Shown here: positions 53,698 through 63,116 of the stretch, piece by piece
Position numbering within the stretch: the stretch's first letter is position 1
Layout: each line of letters begins with the position of its first letter
Assembly (NCBI GenBank): GCA_015061685.1
Contig: SUWD01000005.1
Span: forward strand, 81,818-145,817
Origin: Lentisphaerota bacterium
Lineage (GTDB): Bacteria > Verrucomicrobiota > Lentisphaeria > Victivallales > Victivallaceae
Direction of reading: 5' to 3'
Length of the DNA stretch: 64,000 bases
The notes under the pieces: model-generated
Told to the model about the DNA's origin: nothing
The model's database searches: none
The model's input: the letters and a program-made list of their open reading frames with translations, nothing else
Made by a program: the position numbers and the translations under genes

Positions 53698-54670
53698 ACT
53701 CCTTGTTGTAACGGCGGGCTTCAGTCTCAATGGCAACGGCAAGTTCCAAAGCTTTCAAACCCTGTCTGCCGGAAACTCTGGGTTCATGGATGACACCATC
53801 GGCACGACTTTTCTGCACAGCGGCAATAAAGTCCTCAAGTTCTTCAGCAAGAGCATTTTTCTCATCCAGCTCCACATCCTTGCGGGCAAGGCCGAGCTTA
53901 TTGCGTTTAAGCACCATGCCGAAGTGCTGACCGTAGTCCATGGAGATGTAACTGTCCTTTTGGAAAACCCGGAATCTGCGCATCGGGTTCTGACTCACCC
54001 GGCTGGCAGTAAGACTGGCACAGCTGCCGTTGACGAATTTGATTCTGGCATTGACGATATCTTCGCTGCCGGAAAGCACCGGAATACCGACCACATCAAA
54101 TTTTTCCACTTCCGAATCCACCATCCGCAAAACCAAATCGATATCGTGGATCATTAAGTCAAGAACGACACTTACTTCCGTTCCGCGGCGGGGCATACCC
54201 GGACGCGGCGGCGGATAAGCTGCCAGACGGTGGGCCTCAATAAAACGGGTATTGTGAGCATATTTTTCCAGGAAATCCATTGCCGGATTGAAACGCTCCA
54301 CATGGCCGACACCGAAAACAACATTGTTTTTCTCGGCAGCTTCACACATGGCACGGGCTTCGTCGATTTTAGCGGCAATGGGTTTTTCCACGAGGACATG
54401 CTTACCCATATTGAGCAGAGGAATGGTCGTCGTCGCATGATAATTAGCCGGGACAGCCACGCTCAAAGCATCGCACTTTTCAGCAAGTTCCTGCCAATCG
54501 GAGAAAACCCGGAGATTGAATTCCTCACCGACTTTTCCGGCAGCCTCCTGCTGGACGTCAAAAATACCGACCATCTCAGCATTGGGACTCTGGGCATACA
54601 ATCTGGCATGATGACGGCCGAGGGCTCCGGTACCGATCACACCCACTTTCAATTTCGGCATATTTTCCAT
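53654..54670 (-). CDS. Gfo/Idh/MocA family NAD(P)-dependent oxidoreductase
   Basis: This 338-aa protein has a Rossmann start (KLKVGVIGTGALGRHHARLYAQ), the EKP motif (HVLVEKPIA) and the HDIDLVLRM region that carries the catalytic His. It fits the sugar- or nucleotide-sugar-oxidising Gfo/Idh class. ATG 54670 follows AAAGGTG. In deltaproteobacteria a similar protein sits beside lpxA/lpxB and is thought to act on lipid A sugar nucleotides; here lpxA is nearby but on the other strand. The substrate is unknown. Confidence 0.88.
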   Translation of the reverse strand: MENMPKLKVGVIGTGALGRHHARLYAQSPNAEMVGIFDVQQEAAGKVGEEFNLRVFSDWQELAEKCDALSVAVPANYHATTTIPLLNMGKHVLVEKPIAAKIDEARAMCEAAEKNNVVFGVGHVERFNPAMDFLEKYAHNTRFIEAHRLAAYPPPRPGMPRRGTEVSVVLDLMIHDIDLVLRMVDSEVEKFDVVGIPVLSGSEDIVNARIKFVNGSCASLTASRVSQNPMRRFRVFQKDSYISMDYGQHFGMVLKRNKLGLARKDVELDEKNALAEELEDFIAAVQKSRADGVIHEPRVSGRQGLKALELAVAIETEARRYNKEYGFEFPLWSPEEMA

Positions 54671-54838
54671 AATTAAACACCTTTTTGCGTTTGAAATTGA
54701 TGCAGTTTCCTTAAAATACACCTTTTTTGCAAATAAAACAATCTCTTTTTTCACTTTTTTGTGGCGATTTTACAAATAGTGAGCTATATTTATACAGTAA
54801 CAATAAAATTTGTCAACAATCTTACATGGAAAAAGATC

Positions 54839-55549
54839 ATGGAAAAATCACTTTATTCCCGTATTTTGCTCAAATTGAGCGGCGAAACTCTCAATAATGC
54901 TTCTGAAACCGGTTACGATCCCGACAGCTGCCGCTTCGTCGCCGAAAGAGTGAAAAACCTCCTCGATGCCGGAGTGGAAGTCGCCATCGTCGTCGGCGCC
55001 GGAAACCTCTGGCGCGGTGCCGGTGCCGCAAGCGAAATGAACCGGGTCGATGCCGATAAAATGGGTATGCTCGCAACCGCTATGAATGCCGTCACCATCA
55101 AAAATTACTGCAATGCCATCGGTATTCCCGTCCTGCTCCAGTGTGCCATACCCACCGGCGGATTCCTGCCGGAATATGACCGGGAAAATGCCATCCGGGC
55201 TCTGGAATCCGGAAAACTGGTGGTTTTCGCCGGCGGTACCGGAAATCCCTTTTTCACCACCGATACCGCCAGTGTACTGCGGGCATTGGAAACTGAATGT
55301 GATGCCGTTTTCAAAGCGACCAAAGTTGACGGCATCTACTCCGCTGATCCCAAACGCTTCCCGGATGCGGAAAGATATGATGTTTTGAGCTACGATGAAG
55401 CTCTCGACCGGAGGCTTAAAGTGATGGATGCGTCAGCATTCTCCCTCTGCCGGGATCACAGTCTGCCCATCGTGGTCTTTGACTTTTTCACCGCCGACCT
55501 CGACCGGGTGCTTGCCGGAGATACCGCCTGCGGTACGATCGTCCGTTAA
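54839..55549 (+). CDS. pyrH: UMP kinase
   Basis: This 236-aa hexameric kinase phosphorylates UMP. It has LLKLSGETL, the glycine loop VVGAGNLWRG (normally GGGNIFRG), DKMGMLATAMNA, GGTGNPFFTTDTAS and ATKVDGIYSADPK, in the usual order. The frame starts at 54761, but ATG 54839, with GGA upstream, gives the normal N-terminus and avoids the divergent promoter region. lpxA follows after 21 bases. Confidence 0.96.
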   Translation: MEKSLYSRILLKLSGETLNNASETGYDPDSCRFVAERVKNLLDAGVEVAIVVGAGNLWRGAGAASEMNRVDADKMGMLATAMNAVTIKNYCNAIGIPVLLQCAIPTGGFLPEYDRENAIRALESGKLVVFAGGTGNPFFTTDTASVLRALETECDAVFKATKVDGIYSADPKRFPDAERYDVLSYDEALDRRLKVMDASAFSLCRDHSLPIVVFDFFTADLDRVLAGDTACGTIVR

Positions 55550-55570
55550 ATTTTCTGCGGAGGGGAAAAG

Positions 55571-56389
55571 ATGTCCGGAATCCATCCAACAGCCGTAGTT
55601 TCTCCGGGAGCAGTGATCGGCAGAAATGTTACCATCGGAGCATATTCCGTCGTGGAAAATGATTGTTCCATCGGGGATAACTGCATTATTGATGCCCATG
55701 TCAAAATTGCCGCCCATACTGAAATCGGCAGCGGCACAAGAGTATATTTCGGAGCCGTCATCGGTGATGATCCGCAGGATCACCGCTTCAAACCGGAGGT
55801 CGTTTCCTATACCAAAATCGGCAGAAATGTTACTTTAAGAGAGTATGTCACCATCCACCGCTCACCTTTCCCTGACTGCACCACCGAAGTAGGGGACAAC
55901 ACGTTGCTCATGGCATTCGTCCATGTCGGACACGATGCCAAGATCGGCAAAAATGTTACTGTCGCCAACAATTCCGTTTTCGCCGGTCACGTTATCGTCA
56001 GCAACGGAGCGGTCGTTTCAGCGTATGTTCTGGTGCATCAATTCTGCCGGATCGGGCAACTGGCAATGATCGGCGGCAGAACTCTGGTGCGGCAGGATGT
56101 GCCGGATTTCTGTATGCTCTCGGAAGACAATACCGTGTGCGGCATGAATGTCATCGGTCTCCGCCGTGCCGGTTTCGATGATGAACGCCGTTTCCAGATC
56201 AAAAAGATCATCAAAACTTACTTTTTCCGGGGATTGAATTCCTCACAGGCTCTGGAACAGATCGCCAACAGCTATCCGGACAATCCGGATGCCGCCGCTT
56301 TCACCGGTTTCATACTGGGAAGCAAGCGGGGAATAATGCCTGCCAATCCGGCTCTCGCCGCCCTCGGAAAGAAATCCAAAGGAGAATAA
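55571..56389 (+). CDS. lpxA: UDP-N-acetylglucosamine O-acyltransferase (LpxA)
   Basis: This 272-aa left-handed beta-helix protein catalyses the first step of lipid A synthesis. It has hexapeptide repeats (IHPTAVVSPGAVIGRNVTIGAYSVV), the catalytic His in HVGHDAKIGKN, and the family tail NVIGLRRAGFDDERR. Length is typical. Its presence shows an LPS-bearing outer membrane. It lies between pyrH and a substrate-binding lipoprotein gene, not beside fabZ or lpxB. Confidence 0.93.
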   Translation: MSGIHPTAVVSPGAVIGRNVTIGAYSVVENDCSIGDNCIIDAHVKIAAHTEIGSGTRVYFGAVIGDDPQDHRFKPEVVSYTKIGRNVTLREYVTIHRSPFPDCTTEVGDNTLLMAFVHVGHDAKIGKNVTVANNSVFAGHVIVSNGAVVSAYVLVHQFCRIGQLAMIGGRTLVRQDVPDFCMLSEDNTVCGMNVIGLRRAGFDDERRFQIKKIIKTYFFRGLNSSQALEQIANSYPDNPDAAAFTGFILGSKRGIMPANPALAALGKKSKGE

Positions 56390-56392
56390 ACT

Positions 56393-57604
56393 GTGAAACA
56401 TTTTGCCCGCCTGCTCCTTACCGTCATTACCGCTCTCTTTGCCGGATGCGTCCCGGAAGAACTCTGTTTCCGTGAGCTTCCGGCAGACGATCCCAATGCC
56501 CCGCTGGTCATCGCCGCTCTGCTGCCGCTCTCCGGGGAAAACCGCATGTATGCTGAACAAATGCAGGAAGGTCTGCTCGCCGCACAAAACAAAATCAACC
56601 GTTACGGGATCAACGGCAGACAGCTGCAGCTGGAATTCATCGATACCAAAGGAACATTCTCCGGAAGTGCCGATGCCCTGAAACTTGCCGGTGACAAACA
56701 AGCGATCGCCGCTGTCGCCGGATACGATTCTGAAGAAGTTTCCATGCTCATCCCTCACGCCGCAAAAATGCGTATGCCCATGGTGATCCCGCTGGCAACC
56801 AGCGATTACCATCTGCAGACAAGTCCTTTCATCTACCGCAACAGTTTCTCCAATATCCAGCAGACCGAAGTGCTTGCCAATTTCCTCGTTCACTGGCGGC
56901 AGAAAAGCCGCGGTGCGATCATCACAGATCCGACCGGAGATGATGAATACACCAGAGAGATCTCCCGTGACTTCGCCCAGGCGATCACCGATATCGGCGG
57001 CAAAATAACTATGAATATCACCCTTGAAGCAAATTCTCTGCTCTCCGACGGACAACTGCGTTCCATGCTGATGGCTGAACCGGGATTCATCCTGATCTCC
57101 GCAAGAGGAAAAAGAGCGGCAGAACAACTGAAATCTCTCCGTCAGGCCGGATTCACCGGGATCATCTGCGGTGCCGACTGCTGGGACGATCAGGAATTCA
57201 TCTTTTCTCTGGAGGGAAGCGAACCCGGAGACTGCGTTTTCACCGCCTTTTTCAACGAAGAAAACTCATCCAGAGAGTTCCGAACTTTCCGCAAGGAATT
57301 CCGGGAAAAATTCTATCACTACCCAGGAGCGTGCGAAACCCAGAGTTACGATGCGTTGATCTTCCTCGCCATCGGACTGGATAATGCCGACAACCTCTGG
57401 GATTTTGACCGCAACTGGCGTACGATCCGCAATCATCACGGTGTTTCCGGACTTTACACCATGCTGAAAAAAGGTGAGATCGACCGCACCATTTACCTGA
57501 AAACCATCGGGGTTGACCGCCGCAGCGGCAAACCGGTTCCTTTCGCCCGTTTTTCCAAAAAACTCCAGCACTCGGATTTGAAAAATTACCGGATCATTGA
57601 GTAA
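56393..57604 (+). CDS. Lipoprotein with Leu/Ile/Val-type periplasmic binding fold
   Basis: This 403-aa protein starts at GTG 56393 and has a lipobox ending at Cys19 (LFAGC). The mature part matches type I periplasmic binding proteins of the branched-chain amino acid class (VIAALLPLSGENRMYAEQMQEGLLAAQNKINR, then FRNSFSNIQQTEVLANFL). No ABC permease or ATPase is adjacent. It could instead be an LpoA-like envelope regulator, since that family has the same fold; the data do not decide. It starts 3 bases after lpxA. Confidence 0.82.
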   Translation: MKHFARLLLTVITALFAGCVPEELCFRELPADDPNAPLVIAALLPLSGENRMYAEQMQEGLLAAQNKINRYGINGRQLQLEFIDTKGTFSGSADALKLAGDKQAIAAVAGYDSEEVSMLIPHAAKMRMPMVIPLATSDYHLQTSPFIYRNSFSNIQQTEVLANFLVHWRQKSRGAIITDPTGDDEYTREISRDFAQAITDIGGKITMNITLEANSLLSDGQLRSMLMAEPGFILISARGKRAAEQLKSLRQAGFTGIICGADCWDDQEFIFSLEGSEPGDCVFTAFFNEENSSREFRTFRKEFREKFYHYPGACETQSYDALIFLAIGLDNADNLWDFDRNWRTIRNHHGVSGLYTMLKKGEIDRTIYLKTIGVDRRSGKPVPFARFSKKLQHSDLKNYRIIE

Positions 57605-57608
57605 CGAC

Positions 57609-58244
57609 ATGTCTATCTTTGAATCTCTCACATTCTGTTTTGACCTCATCGGTACGGTGATTTTCGCCGTAACCGGAGCGGTCAGTGCGATAAAATTGCG
57701 TCTCGATCTTCTGGGCGTGGTGGTTTTCAGCTGCACTGTCGGTGTTGGCGGCGGCATTCTCCGGGATGTGATCATCGGGGCAACTCCAGTGGCGGCATTG
57801 CAGAATGAAGTTTATCTGATCTCCTGTATTGTTACCGGGTTGATCATGTTTTTTGTTTCCGGATATCTCGCCCACCACCGGGAAATAATCATGATCTGCG
57901 ACGCTTTCGGATTGGGGGTTTTCACCGCATTGGGAGCGGCGAAAGGGATGCACTACGGTCTTGGCCCGGCAGGAATAATGCTCTGCGGCACACTCTCTGC
58001 CGTCGGCGGCGGCATCCTCCGGGATGTGATGTCCCGCAAGATCCCGGCAATATTGATCGCTGACTTTTATGCGACAGCCTCTCTTATCGGCGGAGGTATA
58101 TATATCATGTTGAGCAAGACTGCCTTACCGGTATTCTGGCACTTTACACTGGTTTTTCTGGCGGTGACGGTCATCCGTCTGCTGGCGATGCATTTTCACA
58201 TCCAGCTGCCCAAAGCGAAAAGAAAAATTCAGAAAAGCTCTTGA
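57609..58244 (+). CDS. UPF0126/TRIC-type membrane cation channel
   Basis: This 211-aa membrane protein has two internal repeats of three helices, each with a GGGILRDV motif (VGVGGGILRDVIIG and SAVGGGILRDVMSRK). This is the hallmark of the UPF0126 family of trimeric intracellular cation-type channels. ATG 57609 begins 4 bases after the preceding stop. The C-terminal tail is basic. Physiological role in bacteria is unclear. Confidence 0.9.
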   Translation: MSIFESLTFCFDLIGTVIFAVTGAVSAIKLRLDLLGVVVFSCTVGVGGGILRDVIIGATPVAALQNEVYLISCIVTGLIMFFVSGYLAHHREIIMICDAFGLGVFTALGAAKGMHYGLGPAGIMLCGTLSAVGGGILRDVMSRKIPAILIADFYATASLIGGGIYIMLSKTALPVFWHFTLVFLAVTVIRLLAMHFHIQLPKAKRKIQKSS

Positions 58245-58320
58245 GTAAAAAAGATTTCAGTGCTACATTATGTATTTGATAACTTGTTGAAATATCACTT
58301 TTGAGAAAGGTTTTTATATT

Positions 58321-59067
58321 TTGCGTTACAATCCTAAAAAACACCGTCTGCCGGAGTGTAAAGCCTGCGGCGTTCTGCCGGTGGATAAACCGTTGACCTG
58401 GACAAGTTTTGATGTCGTCAATTTTGTCCGTTCCCGCTTCAATGTCCCCAAAGTCGGTCATTGCGGCACCCTCGACCCGGCGGCGACCGGTCTGCTGCTG
58501 CTGGTGCTGGGGAAATTCACCAGTTTGAGCGGTAAATTAAGCGGCGTGGATAAACAGTACACCGGTTCTCTCATGCTCGGCGTGGAAACTGATTCCGGAG
58601 ACTTGGACGGCAAGGTCGTCCGCCGCTCGGAAACTCTGCCGCAGGAAGCTGAAGTCAAGGAGGTTTTCGCCTCTTTCCGCGGAAAAAGTATGCAGATGCC
58701 GCCAATGTATTCAGCCGTAAAAGTCGGCGGTAAAAAACTCTATGAATTGGCCCGTCAGGGAGTCGAAGTTGAAAGAGAAGCCAGAGAGATCAATATTCCC
58801 CGTCTGGATATCACCCGGATCGAATTGCCGGAAGTTGATTTCATTGTCGATTGTTCCAAAGGAACTTATGTCCGTACTCTTGCCACTGACATCGGCAGCA
58901 GGCTCGGATGCGGCGGTACTCTGACCGCATTGCGGCGTACCCGGTGCGGCAAATTCTCCATTGATGATGCCGTTTCTATGGAAGCTCTCAAAGCGATGGA
59001 TCAGGAGGAATTCACCTCCATGATGGCTGCCAGACTGGTGAAACTTTCAGAAGGAATAAAATTATGA
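58321..59067 (+). CDS. truB: tRNA pseudouridine(55) synthase
   Basis: This 248-aa enzyme makes pseudouridine 55 in tRNA. It has GVLPVDKPLTWTSFDVVNFVR, VGHCGTLDPAATGLLLL (catalytic Asp in GTLDP), and the conserved VDCSKGTYVRTLATDIG. The C-terminus lacks a PUA domain, as in other short TruB. The start is probably TTG 58321, with AAAGG 9 bases upstream; no in-frame ATG precedes the conserved core. It overlaps the next gene by 4 bases (ATGA). Confidence 0.95.
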   Translation: MRYNPKKHRLPECKACGVLPVDKPLTWTSFDVVNFVRSRFNVPKVGHCGTLDPAATGLLLLVLGKFTSLSGKLSGVDKQYTGSLMLGVETDSGDLDGKVVRRSETLPQEAEVKEVFASFRGKSMQMPPMYSAVKVGGKKLYELARQGVEVEREAREINIPRLDITRIELPEVDFIVDCSKGTYVRTLATDIGSRLGCGGTLTALRRTRCGKFSIDDAVSMEALKAMDQEEFTSMMAARLVKLSEGIKL

Positions 59068-60536
59068 GCAAAGATATTGCCGATATCAACAGCTGTGATA
59101 TTGAAAACGCCATTGCCAATGCCGGAGACAGCTTTTGTGCAAGCGAAGTCATCTCCGCTCTTGCCCCCGGAAATCAGGAGGGGTTGAAAAGCCGGGTGGA
59201 GCGTTTCATTGCCTCCGATCCCGGACTTTTTCACGATGATTCCTGGCAGTGCCGTACCCGTAAAAGCTTTTTTACCGGGAAAAAATTTCTGATCACCCCC
59301 GATGAATGGGAGATCAATGCCGGAATACTCTTTCCCGGACACCGTTTCGTACCGTATGTGCCGGAAACAGTTTTCCCCTCATCGGTAATATTGAAGCATG
59401 ACAACAGCGATATGCCGATGAAAAAACTTATTTCCCCGCTGGGAACCAGTTTCCATTACCATATCCTGCTGGGGTCAGAACAGATTTTTGACTTTTTTCT
59501 GGCAGATGATCCAGCCAATGAGATTTTGAAGCATCACGCCGGGAGAACCGATTCCGTCACCCTGACCGTCTATGATATGGCGGATTTTTACCGGGAAAAT
59601 GAGTTCCTTTTCGGCGATGCCCTGCTCTGTACCGTCGTCGATTACGAAGCCGGGATCATCTCTATGGAATATCTTTCCGGTTCGCTCCGGGGCAGTCAGG
59701 CTCGCAAAGAGTACCTCAAAATAATGGACGATGCCGCCGAAAAAGTCTGGAATGAATTTCAGGATTACCCTGATATTCCGGAACAGCTGGCATGGATGGT
59801 CTTCTACGCCGGAGAAAAGAGTGAACCTGCGGCATCCATTGATGAATTTATCGCCGCTTCAGAAAAAGTCCAGCTCCGCCCGGAGGGAGATCACGCCGTA
59901 CTTACCGTCGCCGGAAACGACCACAACCGTCATGATGACGGTTGTGACTGCACTTGCGAAGAAGATGAGGAAATGGATCTGCCCGATGGCTTATCCATAT
60001 CAAATGCCGAATTGTCCGATCCTTTCAAACTCCTTGCCAATGCCAAAGTGCCGTTGACTTCTGCGGAACTTGACGGCTTTATTCTGGATGCGATTTACGG
60101 CAGGGAAACTGATTTTTCCGGAGTACACAGCCGGATTTTCGGCAGTGCGGAGATCGACCTGCCCGATGAGGCACAGCAGGCTGTACTGCTCAACTTCCTC
60201 GAAGAACGCTTTGAAAACATGCTGGAAAATTACAACCGTGCCGACGATGAACCGAAAGCAGAATTGCGGTCGATCATCATGGAAGCCGTTTCCAGAAGAA
60301 TCGACTACCTCTCCATGCTCGGAGCTGCCGACAGCGATCCGGATGAAGTTGAAAAAACAAAGATCAGACGCCTCGCCGAAGTCAGTGCAAAATTGGGCGA
60401 AGCTCTTAAATTGCTCAACCATCCCGGATTCACCCCCGACCATCAGGAAAGGGAAAATCTGGAGATCCTCATCGACGACCAGCTCGCCATTCAGGAGGAG
60501 ATTTTGAGCGATTTTTCCGCCGGAGCGGATCAGTAA
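59064..60536 (+). CDS. Unknown acidic cytosolic protein with His/Cys cluster
   Basis: This 490-aa protein is coupled to truB by a 4-base overlap. It has no signal peptide, is strongly acidic, and is mostly helical at the C-terminus. Residues 286-298 contain a His/Cys cluster (DHNRHDDGCDCTC) followed by an acidic run, which may bind a metal. I recognise no family. Long, consistent reading frame, coupling and strong coding bias show it is a real gene. Confidence 0.8.
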   Translation: MSKDIADINSCDIENAIANAGDSFCASEVISALAPGNQEGLKSRVERFIASDPGLFHDDSWQCRTRKSFFTGKKFLITPDEWEINAGILFPGHRFVPYVPETVFPSSVILKHDNSDMPMKKLISPLGTSFHYHILLGSEQIFDFFLADDPANEILKHHAGRTDSVTLTVYDMADFYRENEFLFGDALLCTVVDYEAGIISMEYLSGSLRGSQARKEYLKIMDDAAEKVWNEFQDYPDIPEQLAWMVFYAGEKSEPAASIDEFIAASEKVQLRPEGDHAVLTVAGNDHNRHDDGCDCTCEEDEEMDLPDGLSISNAELSDPFKLLANAKVPLTSAELDGFILDAIYGRETDFSGVHSRIFGSAEIDLPDEAQQAVLLNFLEERFENMLENYNRADDEPKAELRSIIMEAVSRRIDYLSMLGAADSDPDEVEKTKIRRLAEVSAKLGEALKLLNHPGFTPDHQERENLEILIDDQLAIQEEILSDFSAGADQ

Positions 60537-60581
60537 AAACAACAACAAAACTTATCAATAATAAAATCTATGGAGAACAAC

Positions 60582-62159
60582 ATGAAACTTCTCGCAAGCG
60601 GAAATGAAGCCGTCGCTATGGCGGCTCTGGATTGCGGCGTAACTCTGGGATGCGGTTATCCCGGTACTCCGTCATCAGAGATCCTCGATGAATTCAGCAA
60701 GCTCGGCGGTTCTGCCGAGTGGGCCCCCAATGAAAAATGTGCCCTCGAAGTGGCGATCGGTGCCGCCTATACCGGTTCCAGAGCCTTGACCACGATGAAA
60801 CATGTCGGTCTCAACGTCGCCGCCGACCCGTTTTTCACCATCGCTTACAGCGGAACTCCCGGCGGTCTGGTGGTCATCTCCGCCGACGATCCCGGAATGG
60901 CTTCCAGCCAGAATGAACAGGACAACCGCCGTTACGCTGTTGCCGCCGGAGTGCCGATGTTTGAACCTGCCGATTCACAGGAGTGTTACGATTTTCTCAT
61001 TGCCGCCTTTGAATTGGCAGAGAAATTCCGCAGTCCGGTGCTTTTCCGTATGACCACCAGAGTCTGCCACTCCCAGTGCGTCGTGGAACGCCGTTTCGCC
61101 GATGCTCCCATGGCGAAAAAAGCCGCTTCATTCACCCGTGACCCCCAATCCAATGTCATGGTCCCCGCCTTTGCCCGGCTCGCCCACAAACGGATGCGGA
61201 GTGATCTGCACACCATGGAAGAGATGAATGAAAACGGTTCTTTCACCGTGGAGAAAAACGCTTCTGCCGATCTGGGCATCATCACTTCCGGGATCAGTTA
61301 TCAGCATGTACTGGATGCCGCTCCGGAAGCTTCCGTACTCAAACTGGGTATGACCTATCCTCTGCCGGTGAAAACCATCGCCGCTTTCGCCGCAAAAGTC
61401 AAACGCTGTCTGATCGTGGAAGAAGGAGACTCCTTCCTCTATGAGCAGATCATGGCAAACGGTATCAAGGTCGAAAACAAACCCGAAGCTTTCCGCTTCG
61501 GAGAACTCAATGTTTCCAGAGTCCGCAAACTCATTGCCGGTGATCTTACTCCGGAAGTTTCCGGCGCCCCCGGTAAACCGCCCCAGCTCTGTCCGGGATG
61601 CCCGCACCGCAAAACTTTTGAAGTCCTCCGCGATCTGGGTTGTATCGTTTCCGGCGATATCGGCTGTTATACGCTGGGAGTCATGCCGCCATTCAAAGCG
61701 ATCGATACCTGCGTCTGCATGGGTGCCAGCGTCACCGTCGGTCTGGGTATGCGGCACACCCTGCCCGAAAGCGAAGCCCGCAAAGTAGTCAGCGTCATCG
61801 GCGACAGCACCTTCCTGCACACCGGTATCAACGGCATTGTGGAAATGGTTTACAACCGCCCCGCCACCGGGCATGTGGTATTGATCCTGGACAACCGCAT
61901 CACCGCAATGACCGGATGTCAGGAAAACCCTGCCACCGGCAGAAAACTTGACCACTCTCCGGCATACGCCGTATCTCTGGAAAATATCGTCAAAGGTATC
62001 GGTGTTGACAATGTTGATGTTATCGACACCACCGCTGAAACTGAAAAATTTGCCGAATTGCTGAAAACCCGGCTGGCGTCCAATGACTGCAGTGTTATCA
62101 TCGCCCGCCGTCCCTGTATTCTGGCAGTTGCTAAAATGGCTAAAATGGGAAAGAATTGA
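60582..62159 (+). CDS. iorA: Indolepyruvate:ferredoxin oxidoreductase alpha subunit, lacking the ferredoxin domain
   Basis: This 525-aa thiamine-pyrophosphate enzyme oxidises aromatic 2-oxo acids to acyl-CoA with ferredoxin as acceptor. It has an N-terminal pyruvate-oxidoreductase domain (CGYPGTPSSEILDEF, MKHVGLNVAADPFF, SADDPGMASSQNEQDNR). The C-terminal TPP domain includes LCPGCPHRKTFEVLRDLGC and SGDIGCYTLGVMPPF, then CMGASVTVGLGMRH. The start is ATG 60582, behind GGAG within the ATG at 60570. Usual IorA ends with a two-cluster ferredoxin domain; this one stops after SVIIARRPCILAVAKMAK, so that domain is missing. Confidence 0.93.
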   Translation: MKLLASGNEAVAMAALDCGVTLGCGYPGTPSSEILDEFSKLGGSAEWAPNEKCALEVAIGAAYTGSRALTTMKHVGLNVAADPFFTIAYSGTPGGLVVISADDPGMASSQNEQDNRRYAVAAGVPMFEPADSQECYDFLIAAFELAEKFRSPVLFRMTTRVCHSQCVVERRFADAPMAKKAASFTRDPQSNVMVPAFARLAHKRMRSDLHTMEEMNENGSFTVEKNASADLGIITSGISYQHVLDAAPEASVLKLGMTYPLPVKTIAAFAAKVKRCLIVEEGDSFLYEQIMANGIKVENKPEAFRFGELNVSRVRKLIAGDLTPEVSGAPGKPPQLCPGCPHRKTFEVLRDLGCIVSGDIGCYTLGVMPPFKAIDTCVCMGASVTVGLGMRHTLPESEARKVVSVIGDSTFLHTGINGIVEMVYNRPATGHVVLILDNRITAMTGCQENPATGRKLDHSPAYAVSLENIVKGIGVDNVDVIDTTAETEKFAELLKTRLASNDCSVIIARRPCILAVAKMAKMGKN

Positions 62160-62161
62160 TT

Positions 62162-62635
62162 ATGGAAAAGATCACCAATATTATTGCCGCCGGACTGGGC
62201 GGTCAGGGAGTTTTGAAGATCACCGATATTCTGGCGGATGTTATTTTTTCTGCCGGATTGGATGTTAAAAAGAGCGAAGTCCACGGCATGAGTCAGCGTG
62301 GCGGATCGGTTTCCAGCGAAGTGCGTTTCGGAAGCAAGGTCAACAGCCCGATGGTTCCCGCCGGTGAAGGGGATATCCTCGTGGTATTGGATTCATCCCA
62401 GTTGGAAGTCGCCCGTCCGGTGCTTAAAGCCGACGGCATCGTCATTACTCCGGAAGATGTCCCCACTGACAAACTTTCCACCCCAAAAGCCCTCAATGTG
62501 ATGCTTTTGGGTGCGTTGTCCGCCAAATTGGAGCAATTCCCGGAAGATTTGTTCCTCGCCGCTTTGAAACGGGCTTTCCCGGAGAAACTCCACGAAGCCA
62601 ATGAAGCGATGTTCAAACTCGGACGCAACCGGTAA
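62162..62635 (+). CDS. iorB: Indolepyruvate:ferredoxin oxidoreductase beta subunit
   Basis: This 157-aa protein is the pyruvate-oxidoreductase gamma-domain subunit that pairs with IorA. It has NIIAAGLGGQGVLKITDILADVIFSAG, the KSEVHGMSQRGGSVSSEVRFG segment and NVMLLGALSAKL. It is shorter than typical IorB (about 190-200 residues), lacking part of the C-terminal region. ATG 62162 lies 2 bases after the iorA stop. Confidence 0.92.
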   Translation: MEKITNIIAAGLGGQGVLKITDILADVIFSAGLDVKKSEVHGMSQRGGSVSSEVRFGSKVNSPMVPAGEGDILVVLDSSQLEVARPVLKADGIVITPEDVPTDKLSTPKALNVMLLGALSAKLEQFPEDLFLAALKRAFPEKLHEANEAMFKLGRNR

Positions 62636-62658
62636 AATATAAGCTGGAGGAAAAAATC

Positions 62659-63096
62659 ATGAAACAGCTCCGTCAACTTTCACTTTTCATCGAAAACCGT
62701 CCCGGTGCCATTTCGGAAGTGTGCCGGGTACTCCGGGATGCCGGAATAAATATTTACGCCATGAGCGTTGCCGACACCCGGGAATTCGGGATCCTGCGGC
62801 TCCTGCTTGATGACATCGACAAGGGCGATGCGGCATTGAAAGCCGCCGGCTTCATCACCAGAGAGAATCATGTGCTGGCGATCAGTGTACCGGATTGTGC
62901 CGGAGGTCTGGCAGGAGTTTTTGAAAAAACCGATGCTCTGGGCATTTCAGTGGAGTATATGTACGCTATCACATTCGGCAGGAAAGACAAAGCCGTGATC
63001 ATTTTCCGCTTCAGCAATCAGCAGGCGGCTTCGGAAAAACTTGCCGCCGCCGGAGTGGAGATCCTCTCTGCCGATGAAATCATCCCCCGGGATTGA
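62659..63096 (+). CDS. Double ACT-domain protein
   Basis: This 145-aa protein has two ACT domains: LSLFIENRPGAISEVCRVLRDAGINIYAMSVADTRE (first) and LAISVPDCAGGLAGVFEKTDALGISVEYMYAI (second). Such proteins commonly follow iorAB and are presumed to sense an amino acid that regulates aromatic oxo-acid metabolism. It is preceded by GGAGG. No phenylacetyl-CoA ligase gene follows, though one often does. Confidence 0.9.
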   Translation: MKQLRQLSLFIENRPGAISEVCRVLRDAGINIYAMSVADTREFGILRLLLDDIDKGDAALKAAGFITRENHVLAISVPDCAGGLAGVFEKTDALGISVEYMYAITFGRKDKAVIIFRFSNQQAASEKLAAAGVEILSADEIIPRD

Positions 63097-63116
63097 ATTT
63101 GGGAAGGGTGATCATC

